DNA of 64,000 bases from Adineta ricciae. Lineage: Eukaryota > Rotifera > Eurotatoria > Adinetida > Adinetidae. A program made the position numbers and the translations under genes. Where the stretch lies: assembly GCA_905250025.1 (NCBI GenBank), contig CAJNOJ010000143.1, forward strand, positions 186,001 to 250,000, read 5' to 3'. Within the stretch, counting starts at the first letter, position 1. Every line of letters begins with the position of its first letter. This document shows, piece by piece, positions 10,730 to 21,947 of this stretch. The notes under the pieces are model-generated. The model was not told where the DNA came from and did not search any database. It was given only the letters and a program-made list of their open reading frames with translations.

Positions 10730-12069
10730 CTATACAAAAAATTTTGAAGCGAGACATAGCACTAAAGCAGTGGCCGTATAATTTTGACAGACACCAGTAT
10801 TGTTTAATCCTCGACGCGTGATATAGTATACAGCAAATGTACCTAACCAATGTCCTCCTTCATAGTGATTCTCATCGATAGCGATCAATCCAGCCCGAGC
10901 ATTTCTTTCACTCAATTCAAGTAATTGATCACGGCGTTCTCTCTGTTTACTGTCCGAAGATAAACCATCGACAATTCCTTCCAACATCCATGCACGACTT
11001 AGACATAGACCAGCAAGGTGAATTAATTTCGGATCTGTTGGATCAGCAATTGACGGTGGTTCGAGCGTAGATGGAAGGACATTCGGCGGAAGGAATTCAT
11101 TGAACCATGCGACAAAATCTTCAGATCTGTCCTTCATCACACGACGTAGTAGATCAGCTTCAGCTAGACCAGCCGAAAGAAAATCTTCACCAGATGGTTC
11201 ATATGGGAAAGGATAATTTTTATCAGCAATAAAATAATCCGATGAACGTCGCTCGATCAATTCAATGAATGCAATATTCTTCATTCGACGAGCATAATCA
11301 AGTATGAGACCAAGTGCAAATGCAGTTTGGCTATGTTCACCGCTACGTATAGGATATAACAACTTTGGAAGCCAAGCAGAGAGACGGGTGACAATCAGTG
11401 TTTCCAATGGACGTAAATTCTCTCGCCATTGACGAATCTCGTCGACGTTCTGAAACATATTCGAAAATCGAGAATCTATAGATGAACGTTAGCTCGAGTT
11501 ACCTGTTGTTCTTCATTAGCCCACTCATCTAACTCAGTAGCTAATTGCAAAAACCACGCTAATCCATAAGGTCGTTCGAACGAAGACCGTTGGCTATTGC
11601 TGAGATACGCGAATTCACCTTGAAGTTTTTCTTTTGTAAGACTTTTCGCTAGCGCTTGACGACATTCTACTGAGAGATTTGCATCGACTCGAGCTAGACG
11701 AGCCAAAAGCCAATGACCATGAACAGCCGAATGCCAATCATAACAACCATAAAAACTCGGAGTTAAATCTCGAGGCGCTTGAATATCGGCATCGGATGTC
11801 AGAACATGACCGATTCTAGTCGGATATTCTTGATGAACACACGCTAGAGCAAGCGAAGCAAACCGACGACGCATTGTAGCCATATCTGCATTCGAAACAA
11901 ATCGTCTTTATTCGATCATCGAAATTAACTATAGATTATTGTATTAATTTTTACCTGTTACTGAGTCATTGGTATTTATTTTGTGTTCGAATAATCTTTG
12001 TTCGATACTTGGCGAAGAAGTGATCACGACTGTAATTGTCAAGAGGAGCAAAAAATGAATGCTGGTCAT
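10730..12069 (-). CDS. DUF2891 family protein with eukaryotic signal-peptide exon
   Basis: Three exons: 11955-12069, 11503-11885 and 10730-11449, with introns of 69 nt (11886-11954) and 53 nt (11450-11502, phase 0); the spliced product is 405 residues. Exon 1 encodes MTSIHFLLLLTITVVITSS, a textbook signal peptide, and a short linker. The body matches bacterial DUF2891 (PF11199) as I know it: CYDWHSAVHGHWLLARL, SFERPYGLAWFLQLA, TAFALGLILDYAR, PSGEDFLSAGLAEADLLRR and a C-terminal HWLGTFAV. The repeated His, Trp and Glu suggest an alpha/alpha-barrel hydrolase-like enzyme, but no activity is established for the family. The family is essentially bacterial, so this looks like an acquired gene that gained introns and a secretion signal. 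The last about 20 residues after the domain are unmatched. Confidence 0.88.
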
Positions 12070-12997
12070 CATCACGTATCAAAAACAAATGACAGCAGTA
12101 TATTTCGTCTATTCCAGTCAAATACTTCAAATGAAGACAGTAATCATACTGTCTTATCAAATTTTCATATACGACATAAAAAAATTATATAATATACTTC
12201 AATGATATACGAGAGCACTTTACTATTTTATCATATGTTTTACGAGGGGAAGTTGATGGATATCTTCATTTTCTTTTTCGTTCCAGTTAACTTCAATTGT
12301 AGATACATATATATGTACAAAAAAAAACAGCGAGAATGAGATAATATTAAGAAGAATCAATACCGCCAAGTTATACAGTACATATGTTTGTTTTTTGCCT
12401 ATGAATGATAAGAATACAACTCGTTTTGAAACTGATTATGGACTTGTAGTCATGTTCTCCTTCACCTGTATAGTCAGAGTCAATCGAAAATTCATTCTAT
12501 ATCATCAGTAACTCTGTTTTTATTGATCTAGAAGAGCAGCAAGAATGGCGAAATTCGAAATAGCGTTGATCAGTTCTTATCGATAGGATTATCGATATTT
12601 TTGGAGTGGTTTGATTATCATTTGACAGGAACGATATTTCACAGTACAGAATTCAAATACTTTGATTTATGCCTTTTCATTTGCTTTTCTTATTATTTAA
12701 CATAGATATCGCATTATAAGTATAGTTTGCGAAATTCTTTTTCGAGAATATGTAACTTACGATGTTTTACGATTTTGCAACTTCGCAGAAGTCACGATAA
12801 AGTGTCTTCTATCGTCGATTATTCACTCAATTCTTATCTAGCTTATACATTTATTTACATAATCTGTTTTAAAAATACATCGAAAAGCATAGTACTGAAA
12901 TGTACTCTACTACTCAACATAGATTGATGCTTCTCGACGTTGCTTAAATGATTATCTTTGAACAAAAATAAAAACAGAAGATTATTGATAAATCAAA
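12070..12997. other. Intergenic, no gene seen
   Basis: About 930 bp of AT-rich DNA between the DUF2891 start and the VWA gene stop. Small frames on either strand have no domain signal. It includes the DUF2891 promoter side. Confidence 0.5.
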
Positions 12998-14269
12998 TCA
13001 GGAATAAGTTGGATAATTTCCATGAAAAGAATTGTAAATTCCAGAATTCCATTGTTGTGAATTGTTCAATGTGACTTTCTTTTCGTCCAACTGATCGAAA
13101 AAACTGTCAATACCACCCATGAGAATTTTCACTACGTACTGTAGAACAAAAGACAATGATTAAGAAAAAAAAGAAACGATCGAATAAGTTGTACACTCAC
13201 ATCACCAAAGCCAAACGGAAAATCTCTTCCCTGACATGCTTGAATTTCTTTCCTTTCACTTTGATAATCATCGACGACATCAAGATTTGGAATTTGTTTA
13301 TCCCAATCATTCAGGTACGACATACTGTTGTCATCGTCTGAGATTCAGAAAAGCAACGTCTCAAATGTGAACTAAATATTTCTCATTTACCTGTACAAGC
13401 GATAATCGTCACTGGAATTTGATTAGTAGGTCTGCGTTCATTTCGAAGTACATGTTCGAGAGTATGAATATCTGGCCGTTCACGTTCGTCTGTTGGTACT
13501 CCATCAGTGGCAAGGAGTATTAATAAGTTACGCTCATATATCTGATTACGTTTATCGTGAAGTACTTGTCGGAAAACAGGAACGATAGGTGTGGAACCTT
13601 GAAGAAAAGGTACGTGTTTTATGTGATTGAGTTTAATATTTTGCATAAATCAATTTTTCAGTTACCTTCTGGTTCCAAAGCGAAAATGGTTTCGAGTTCA
13701 GAAGAATTACGTACGTGGAACATCGGTTCCCGATTAAGGAAATAAACATCAACACCGTCCGGATCAAACACACTGGCAAGATCAACGACAATTGATACTG
13801 TTTGCTTCAATTCATCCCCTACACATGCAATCAAGTTCATCTGATATCTGTCAATGTCAGTCGACCCTTACAACGTGTTCTTTGTTGTTCATGTGGGTTA
13901 TTGTTTGTTCCTAAAGCATCAAAGATCGTTCCATTTCCAATCTCCATCAAAGAAAATTCCACTTACCGAGTGGTGCAGTCATCGAACCAGAGTCATCGCA
14001 TATGAAAACAATTTCATAGCCTTTCAATTTTCGTAATCTTTCAGCGAAAGTTGGATTGACTAAATAGATTGAAATGACGATCACCGTTTTCGAGCAAATA
14101 GTGACCTACTTTCATAACGTCTGACAAATTCATCGAGACCAGGAAGTGGTTCTTCAGATGGTTGCGGATAATTCCAATTTGTCTGTTGGTAAGATGATTG
14201 AGGATCGTTCACAACTGATTCGTAAGGCGGAGGCGGAGAAGATGGTTTCTGAAGATTGCGCGAGTCCAT
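12998..14269 (-). CDS. VWA-domain protein with proline-rich N-terminus
   Basis: A multi-exon gene. The start at 14269 gives MDSRNLQKPSSPPPPYESV, a PPPY-containing proline-rich head. After an intron comes FAERLRKLKGYEIVFICDDSGSM, where DxSxS is the MIDAS metal site of a von Willebrand factor A domain. Later exons give the helical part, LLILLATDGVPTDE (the TDG metal-coordinating motif), a TIIACTG strand, and a C-terminal tail through VVKILMGGIDSFFDQL to the TGA at 12998. Introns are about 50-80 nt. Cytosolic VWA proteins with this proline-rich head and LRKLKGYE lead-in are frequent in fungi and protists. A role in protein-protein assembly is inferred from the domain; the partner is unknown. Confidence 0.8.
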
Positions 14270-15002
14270 TCCAACACTAATAAATGAATGCTGGATAATA
14301 TTTGTTCGGAGTGTTGATCCTCTCCAGAGAAAACAAATAATGGTATTGAGTGAGAGCGTATACAAGGCAACACGTTTCAATCTGTTGCGCAGGGAAAAAA
14401 ACCAAAGGAAGAAAAACAAATTCGAGTGAAGAATAATGACGTTTAACAGAGTGCAAATATGACGTGCGCGCGATTTGAATAATTCTTCTTGTTTCTGTTG
14501 AAGACAGTTCTCTCCCGTCGGAAGTAATAAATTTGAAATTCGAACGCTTTGATTTCTACGCAATTCAATTGCATACAATTTTCGATAGAAGATTTTTGTA
14601 GAAAAAAGTTCGTTATTTACATTGATTATTCATTCAACTTCTCGATGTTCTTTTATCTAATTGGTCCTTCATGTCAAAGCAAAAATAGTACAAAAGATCG
14701 TTTCTTACGGTGCATATGAGTATTAGTTGACTCACTTATAACGATCAGTATGCTACCATAGTTATGCTATTCTCCTCCGACTACTCACAGATGTCTCTAT
14801 GTGCCGTGATGTACTGATACGAAATGTGTACGTTTAAACAATATCACGAACGTATTACAGGTTGCAATTCGATCATTCAACATGATCGGTGAATAGATTT
14901 GTATAATTTTGAGCAAAAAAATCAACCCGTTTGTTTCAAAAAGTATTATACAATCCAGATTAAAGATATTTGTTGTCAATTCATAACAAACAGGCGTTTT
15001 AA
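14270..15002. other. Intergenic, no gene seen; ends at foldback element
   Basis: Promoter side of the VWA gene, then sequence that before the foldback insertion would have been the 3' flank of the helicase-ligase gene. No supported coding sequence. Confidence 0.45.
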
Positions 15003-15387
15003 TATCGATGCGAAGCTAGCACGAAGGAGCTGCCACGAATAAACGATGTGATAGCTAGAAATTTTTTTACTAAACAAGTCCGTCCCTGAAAAATATACCA
15101 TTCGACTCAGAATTTAATTCTGCACCGAATGGTCATGTTTCTACTCACGGAACAAACTTCGGACAAATTTTGTTTGGATCATGAATAGACCTATCGGAGG
15201 CAAGCAAAGATATATCTAAAAATTTTCCCAAAGTTTGTTCCGTGAGTAGAAACATGACCATTCGGTGCAGAATTAAACTCTGAGTCGAATGGTATATTTT
15301 TCAGGGGCGGACTTGTTTAGTAAAAAAATTTCTAGCTAACACATCGATTGTTCGTGTCAGCTCTTTCGTGCTAGCTTCGCATCGATA
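15003..15387. mobile_element. Foldback (MITE-like) element, 385 bp
   Basis: Two inverted arms of about 165 bp, roughly 95% alike by eye, surround a loop of about 50 bp. The outer ends are perfect (TATCGATGCGAAGCTAGCAC). It is flanked by the 7-bp direct repeat GTTTTAA at 14996-15002 and 15388-15394, read as a target-site duplication. It has no coding capacity. The right TSD copy contains the stop codon of the minus-strand DEAH-RBR gene. The superfamily cannot be named from the ends alone. Confidence 0.9.
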
Positions 15388-15390
15388 GTT

Positions 15391-18300
15391 TTAATCAAGT
15401 TCGTCAGCAACTGTATCGTTATCCAGCATTCTGTTGTAGCATGGTGAATCAGGATCGGTAAAATGTCGATGGACTATTCGAATAAAGGACAAAGAACATA
15501 TATGATATCTGATTAACATGAAACCTTACTATCCGTATCGTCGGTTGCTAAACATCGCCAACAGAATTGAGTATTACACAATGTACATTTGACTGCATGA
15601 CACCCGGCATATTTATCAATCGGTGTTCGACATTTCGGACAAGCTTTGCAAGTTGATTTGCCGAGATTATATTGCAAAATCGCATCTTCGTCCTTCTCAT
15701 TATGTAGTTTTTGAAATTGTTCACACGTCATACCGGTATGGTACTCAACTTCGCATGGTGTACAATACACTTTGATGCATTGATCGCAAAAATACATCGA
15801 TGAACGATCCGATAGACGATATACCTACACAAGATCGATGAAGACAAGCACAGAAACAAATCAAAGTCATCTTTACCTGTTTACAATCAATTCCCATACA
15901 TTGTGCTAGGTTGTTTTCACCTTGACGAATATAGATTTGGAATGCGATCATTGCTAGACGCGTCATTCGTTCAAAGCCAAGTATCGAAACAATGTCACGG
16001 ATGAGACAAACTGCATTACAGTTTTGCAGTGGACACGACAATTTAAAAGCATCAGAACTGATCGTCACATCGAAATACGTATCGAAGTAAGCGGTTAAAC
16101 ATGAACGACAAAATGTATGTCCACACTGTTGTAGTGCATAAGGAGAATCAAAGTCACAGGCACATATTGGACAAGTGTTTGTTGTATCTGCCGACTTTTT
16201 CTCATCGACATGACTTGAAAGTTGAGAAAAATTGTCCAGAAACTGTATCACTTTCTGTTCACAACTTGTCACTGCGTCCCGGTCGCCGGTTATTGTAATT
16301 ACGTGTTTGATTACATTAACCACTACTGTTGTTTTCTTGTTATTCAACTCGCGGAATTTTTTTGCATTTTGTATGCATAGTCGAATACAATCTGTAGAAA
16401 TGCAAGATCGAAAATTGATATTCACCCGAGAAAAATTATCGATACCGACTTTGAGGAATTGGAATTGATATGGAGTGTCCGCGTTGAGTGATATTCTCTT
16501 GAATGTAAGAGCCTATCTGCTTGTACGCCTCTTGGCACGCTTCGTCTTCACCAAATATCCGTAGAAAAGTTGATTTCCAATTCCACCAAATATATGTACT
16601 TGTACGATACTGAAGATCGCTCAAAAATCTTTGTCCAGCTGTATCGAAAAGTACCGTCACCTAGGATGAATGCAATCAATGTATAAATTCTTTCGTAGCG
16701 CGAACTTACCCACGAATGATCATATAGTTGAAATTGCAAACCTTTCAAAAGATTATCGAACAGTAATCGTGCTTTATACGATTGTTGAAGATTCGATCCT
16801 CGAATAGATATTAGAACATGCGATTTATCATACAGTGTAATCGGCTTTTTTAGCAGATTTACACTGGAGTAAGTAGAATCTTCTTTGATAGTTTTGATGG
16901 TCTGTTCGATTTTATTGTCGATAGCTTGAGCAAGTGTGTCTTGAAGCACAATTCGATGTGAAACGATAGGAAGGAATTGAAGTTGATTAAGTTCAGTTCT
17001 TTCAATGGCAGCACTATCCAATGACTCGCACAAGCTGATAGCTGTGATAATTTCACGAGGATCATGAAAACGAATGTATGCGACAGCGCGTCCATCTTCG
17101 GTCGGTGAACGCAGTTCGATTTCTGGCTCGGAGAAAAGTTGAATTTGCGATTCGAATAATGATTTGAGTTGATTCATTGCCTTTTGATTATCATCATCGA
17201 TCGTTCGCGAACGATACGAAAAATAATCTCCAGGTAACTTTTTTCGATATACGATTGTATACGTGAGTGCGCCACTAAGGTTACAACTATCGAGCAGATC
17301 GGTAAGAAATTTTTCATCAACATGACTTGGTAATCGACTGAGTCGGATGCGAAATTCATCTGTTCTCGATTCGTTTCGTTTCGTCGTTGCATTCATTTGT
17401 CGTTGTTCTTGAATTTTGACGCGTAAGATCCCTGTGCCCATTTCAAGCTTCATATCGTCGAGGTCACTGGCTATTTTTCGCATTTCTCTTTCGTCAGTAA
17501 ATTGTACATAGGCAACAACTTGACCATCATGAAGATATGGTTCTATAAAGGTTGATTGAGGTTGAAATGACGTACAGGTATCGAATAGAGATTGGAGAGT
17601 AGCGTTGACATCAGCTGGTGTGGCCATCATGACGTTTTTTCGCGTTCGAAGTATTGAAATATTCGTAGAATCAGTAAAAATAGTTTTCAAATTGGTTTCA
17701 TCCAGATTTCGTGGAACATTTCGGACATAGATTGATACATTCGATCGTCGACTAGGTTCAATACGAAATGGATATTCATAGCGAGCTTCGATAGCCTGAA
17801 AAGAATAGAGAACTCATAATAAATCGCATTTCTGTAGAAGTTTACCGCTTGTGCCTGCTCAACTGTAGTGAAATGAACAATGGCATGTCCGTGATGAGGT
17901 GTCAGTGGCCATGAACATCGGATGGTTGGATTGACAGAGCTCATTTCGAATTGACAGAAAAAATGATGTCGTCGCGTGAATATTTGATACGCTTGTTGCG
18001 CTGCCTGAGCTTTACTAAATGTCACTCGTCCCGTACATTCAGAATCTGTCAAATACCATTGAACTTTCAGTGTATAATTTTGGCGTTTGCTATCAACTGA
18101 TGTTCGAGTGAAGCTTGGTCTGACCTGTATCACGTAATCATCCCATGTTTCATGTGCTAGCTCCTTAACAGCTGTATGTGCAGCGGCACATTCAGCAAAA
18201 GTAACCGAAGCTGAAATACCGTTTTGATTTCTTCGGATAAGTGTCACATTACGAACTGAAATATTGAAATATAACTATCATAGTACGAGTTGATCTGTAA

Positions 18301-21300
18301 CTTACCTTCTCCGAATCGTTTGCACTTGTCGTGAATTTGTTCTTCACTGATTTTTTGCGGCAAATTAGTGAGGAAAATTTTAATATACTCATCCTCTACC
18401 AAGACTAAACGAGGCTCAGCGCCAGCGCCGAGTAAAACTCGAGTGGAACCTATGATTTCAAATTCTTGCAATTCACTCCGTAGTTTATCACGTTCAGTAT
18501 CTAAGATCTTCTGCACATATTGCTGAGCATTGACCAATTTATCCTTTCGTCCCCATATAGTTAATTTCGATTGGACACGATCGACTTCAAATAGAACCTG
18601 TAAATTTTCTTCCAATTCTGGTATCTTTCGACATTTTCTTCCTACTAATGAAAGCAAAAGCGCTGGACCAAGATTGACGAATGTATAATCTTCATAGACA
18701 GACTGAGATGGCGAACGCGGCAATGATGCGAGCCACGACAAATTCAACCATTCAAGTTCTACTGGACATACACCGGTTAGGTAATTCGTTTCGTTAATAT
18801 TCAGTATTTCATGATAGAGAACAAATTTCGGTGGTTGTTGAGCATAGGTAATAATCGATGAACGATGAATTCGTGCAACAGTATCTACCGAACTCGTTGC
18901 CAATTGATAACCAGCACGAACAGGACCATTTGAAATAGCTAAATTTTGGAAGAAACCAGCACAGACACAACGAACGATTCGCTCCATCAAATCTTTAGTC
19001 GGCATAGGGAAAATATCAATCGTATATTTGGGTGTAATTTGATAGGAAAGTTCTCGAGCAAAACTAAAGGCCATTTTCATAGACTTCGATCGAATCATAT
19101 GTCTCACACACCAAGCTTTGCGAGTTTCGTTATACTCATCCAGATTGTACCATTCAATGAAAATGCGTAGTAAAACCATGTAATCACCACCGATATCGGT
19201 ATCATGGATAAACGACGATCGTATTTCGTCAATGGTCTGCTTCAACTGATCATCTTTCGCACGCCACCATAAGTTCTGTACGACACTCAACATACCGACA
19301 AGTGCAAGAATATGATGGAGACAATTTTCCTTTTGTGCAGTGAAAATCATGACTGCAAGCGTAGGTTCAAGACCAAGTTGCGCCATTCTTCTACCCTGAC
19401 TGGTCAAATCTCCCGTTTTCGAATCGAGTGCATTTAACCATGTTAAACAATTGATGGTCTCTGCTAAACTGATACTCGAAGGTGCTTCTAACCAGTCAAA
19501 CTTACAGACATCGTCAACGATTTTCAGGTGTTTCAATTTCAGCACAGCTATACTCGGTTGTATACAAAGAACTTCTGCTCGAGAACAAACATCCAACGAC
19601 TGATACGTATCATAAGTATACAAGTGATAACACTAGAGAAAATACGAATAGAGCATGTTATCATGCTTACGACTTTACCTTTCCGGCTGATGTTCGCCCG
19701 GCACGTCCACGACGTTGTTTGACTGAGCTTTGTGTGGTATATCCAACCTTGAGTACACGCATACGTCGTTTCGAATCCCACATGGCCTCTTTGACCATGC
19801 CAGAGTCAATCACATATCGAATTCCTTCGATAGTTACCGATGTTTCAGCCACATTGGTTGAAAAAATAATTTTTCGTTGTTGCTTATTATTTGTTGGCAT
19901 GAAAGCGGCTCTCGTTTCATCTTCATTCAATTTACCGTGTAAGGGCAAGACAATCGCTGACTCAGGTGCATCGATACTTCTTGTTACTTCATCAATAGCA
20001 CGGTCGATTTCATCCTGGCCAGTGAGAAACACAAGAATATCTCCCGCAGGTTGACTACGGTGAATTTCGAGAACTTTATTAATGGCTTCGTCAACATGAT
20101 TTTCAGCATCTTCCATCGCATAAATATCTTCGATGGGAAACATTCGTCCTGGAATTTCGATCATGGGTTCGCCATCAAAATAATTAATCAGTAGCTTCTC
20201 ATCGAGCGTTGCTGACATAATAATTAACTAAACATTCATTTTATCTTAAGTCAGCATTTTCCATTTGCGTGTAGAACTTACCTTTATGTTAAAGCGTCTC
20301 TGAATACACAACTTCATAGCACCAAAGAGTAAATCAGTATCCACTCGTCTTTCATGAGCTTCATCGATAATAACTATAGAATAGGCACTCAGTGTAGGAT
20401 CTGTCTGATATTCATTCAATAGAACGGAATCAGTTACGAAACGCATCTTTGTTCGATTGGAAATCTGTGGTTGCGAAGAACCAACTTGACACCCAACCTA
20501 CATGTGAAATATGATCAATTAATTTCAACTCTTCGTTTTTCAGAACTTTACTTCTTCACCAAGTTGACATCCGAATTCTTTCGCAACTCGAGTAGCTAAT
20601 TCACGTGCAGCTAGCCGTCGTGGTTGTGTACAAACAATTTGTTCTATAAATAATTAAAATACGCACTTATAACGAGCAAAACTATCAACATAAAATATCT
20701 ACTAACTTTGACCGGTAAGACCGGCATCAACAAGATACTGAATTAATTGACTACTTTTACCGGAACCTGTATCACCCTTGACGATTATCACACGTTTGCT
20801 ATATGAATTACTGATAGCGCCGACTAACTGATCACGCCGTGCATAAATTGGTAAACGAGCTTTTAGACGTTGGATTTCTCGTTTCAGTCGACTGACTAGT
20901 TGCTGATGATGTTCCACTGTCGTTGGATTGCATTCTGATAATGTCGTAATACCACGTACAAATGTATCTAGTTGATCTTTCAATTCTTGGACAATTGTTT
21001 GTTTGGAAATTTTCACATCATCATCTTCTTCTTGCAATGCAAGCTGTTCACGAATAAGAGCTTCGTGTGCCCCAAACAGTTCAGGTACTTTTTCCTATAA
21101 AGTAACAATGTGAACAGTTGTATGTTTATCATTAGAGGGGAAAATCCTACGTACATGAAAGAGAACTTTAAGTTCCTCGGACAGATTTTTTAAAACAGAG
21201 TTACGAACTGTTCCAATTTGTCTATTGAGATTTTCAATTGTGAATCGTGATTTTGAAGATACTAATTTACAATTTGTCGATACATCTGGAAACGACTGAT

Positions 21301-21616
21301 GTTGATTAAATGTAAGACAACTAAGATTTCGATTGACGTCGGCATATGTTGACATCTGTCGTCGTGTCGTTGTAGAATTGTAAAAATCTTCATTGGTATG
21401 ATAGGGTTCATCGAATGGTGTATACTCGTCAGCTTGATCTGCAGAATCGGACTGATCTTCGTCTAGTGAATTAATTTCCCACTGTTGATCATCATTGAAA
21501 CAGTACGAGTCTTGTCGATTGTCTTGATAATCATTCGCATACTTCCAGTAGGAATCAGTTCGTCGTTTGTTTCTTGGCTGATATTTGTGTTCGTATTGTT
21601 TAGACATGGCTGACAT
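15391..21616 (-). CDS. DEAH-box RNA helicase fused to RING-IBR-RING ubiquitin ligase (DEAH11/12-like)
   Basis: A large multi-exon gene; the start chosen is [10 protein letters not shown] at 21616, the first Met of an acidic, low-complexity head. Then helicase motifs in order: [13 protein letters not shown] (Walker A, about 20770), VIIDEAHER (about 20350), SATLDEK (20218), LTGQDE, and QRRGRAGR (about 19700). Next come HA2-like and OB-like helicase accessory regions (18244-19560), then RRM/KH-like segments (16440-18240). The C-terminus is an RBR ligase: RING1 CPIC...CGHTFCRSC (about 16170-16080), an IBR, then RING2 CPKC...GCHAVKC...CWRC with the catalytic-type Cys in the GCH motif (15640-15540). 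The last exon ends [10 protein letters not shown]-stop at 15391. The architecture matches plant DEAH11/DEAH12. It should unwind RNA and transfer ubiquitin; the substrate is unknown. Exon borders are mostly inferred. Confidence 0.88.
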
Positions 21617-21947
21617 CAGCGAAAAGTCGATAGCTAAATGAGAAAGATGTGTTCGATTGCTTTGAAATTCATTAGAAAGTAAGTAGGAAACTATAATATA
21701 GCGAAGTTGTGACAGAACATGATTCATCAGAAAAAACCCCACTGTGAGAATTGTTGTCTTCCAGATTTTACCTTTTTGAAAAAGGCTTCGTGAGAACCAG
21801 TAACACAGCTGTCGACACTTGTCTCATCTGTTTTAAGTTTGTTTTCAATATAATCAAGAGGGTTAAGTCGGATTTTCTAACTAAACGGTTATTTTATTTT
21901 TGAATTATGATACTGAACGTGTACAGTGAAAAAGAACGTAATCAAAT
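21617..21947. other. Intergenic spacer with open frame upstream of the helicase start
   Basis: The helicase frame stays open up to 21742, but the extra residues have no acidic-head character and probably belong to the 5' UTR. The 3' flank of the ART gene follows. No other feature. Confidence 0.4.

Noticed and set aside
12727-12927. Plus-strand frame in the DUF2891-VWA spacer
   Set aside because: AT-rich, no domain or splice signal, length within chance.
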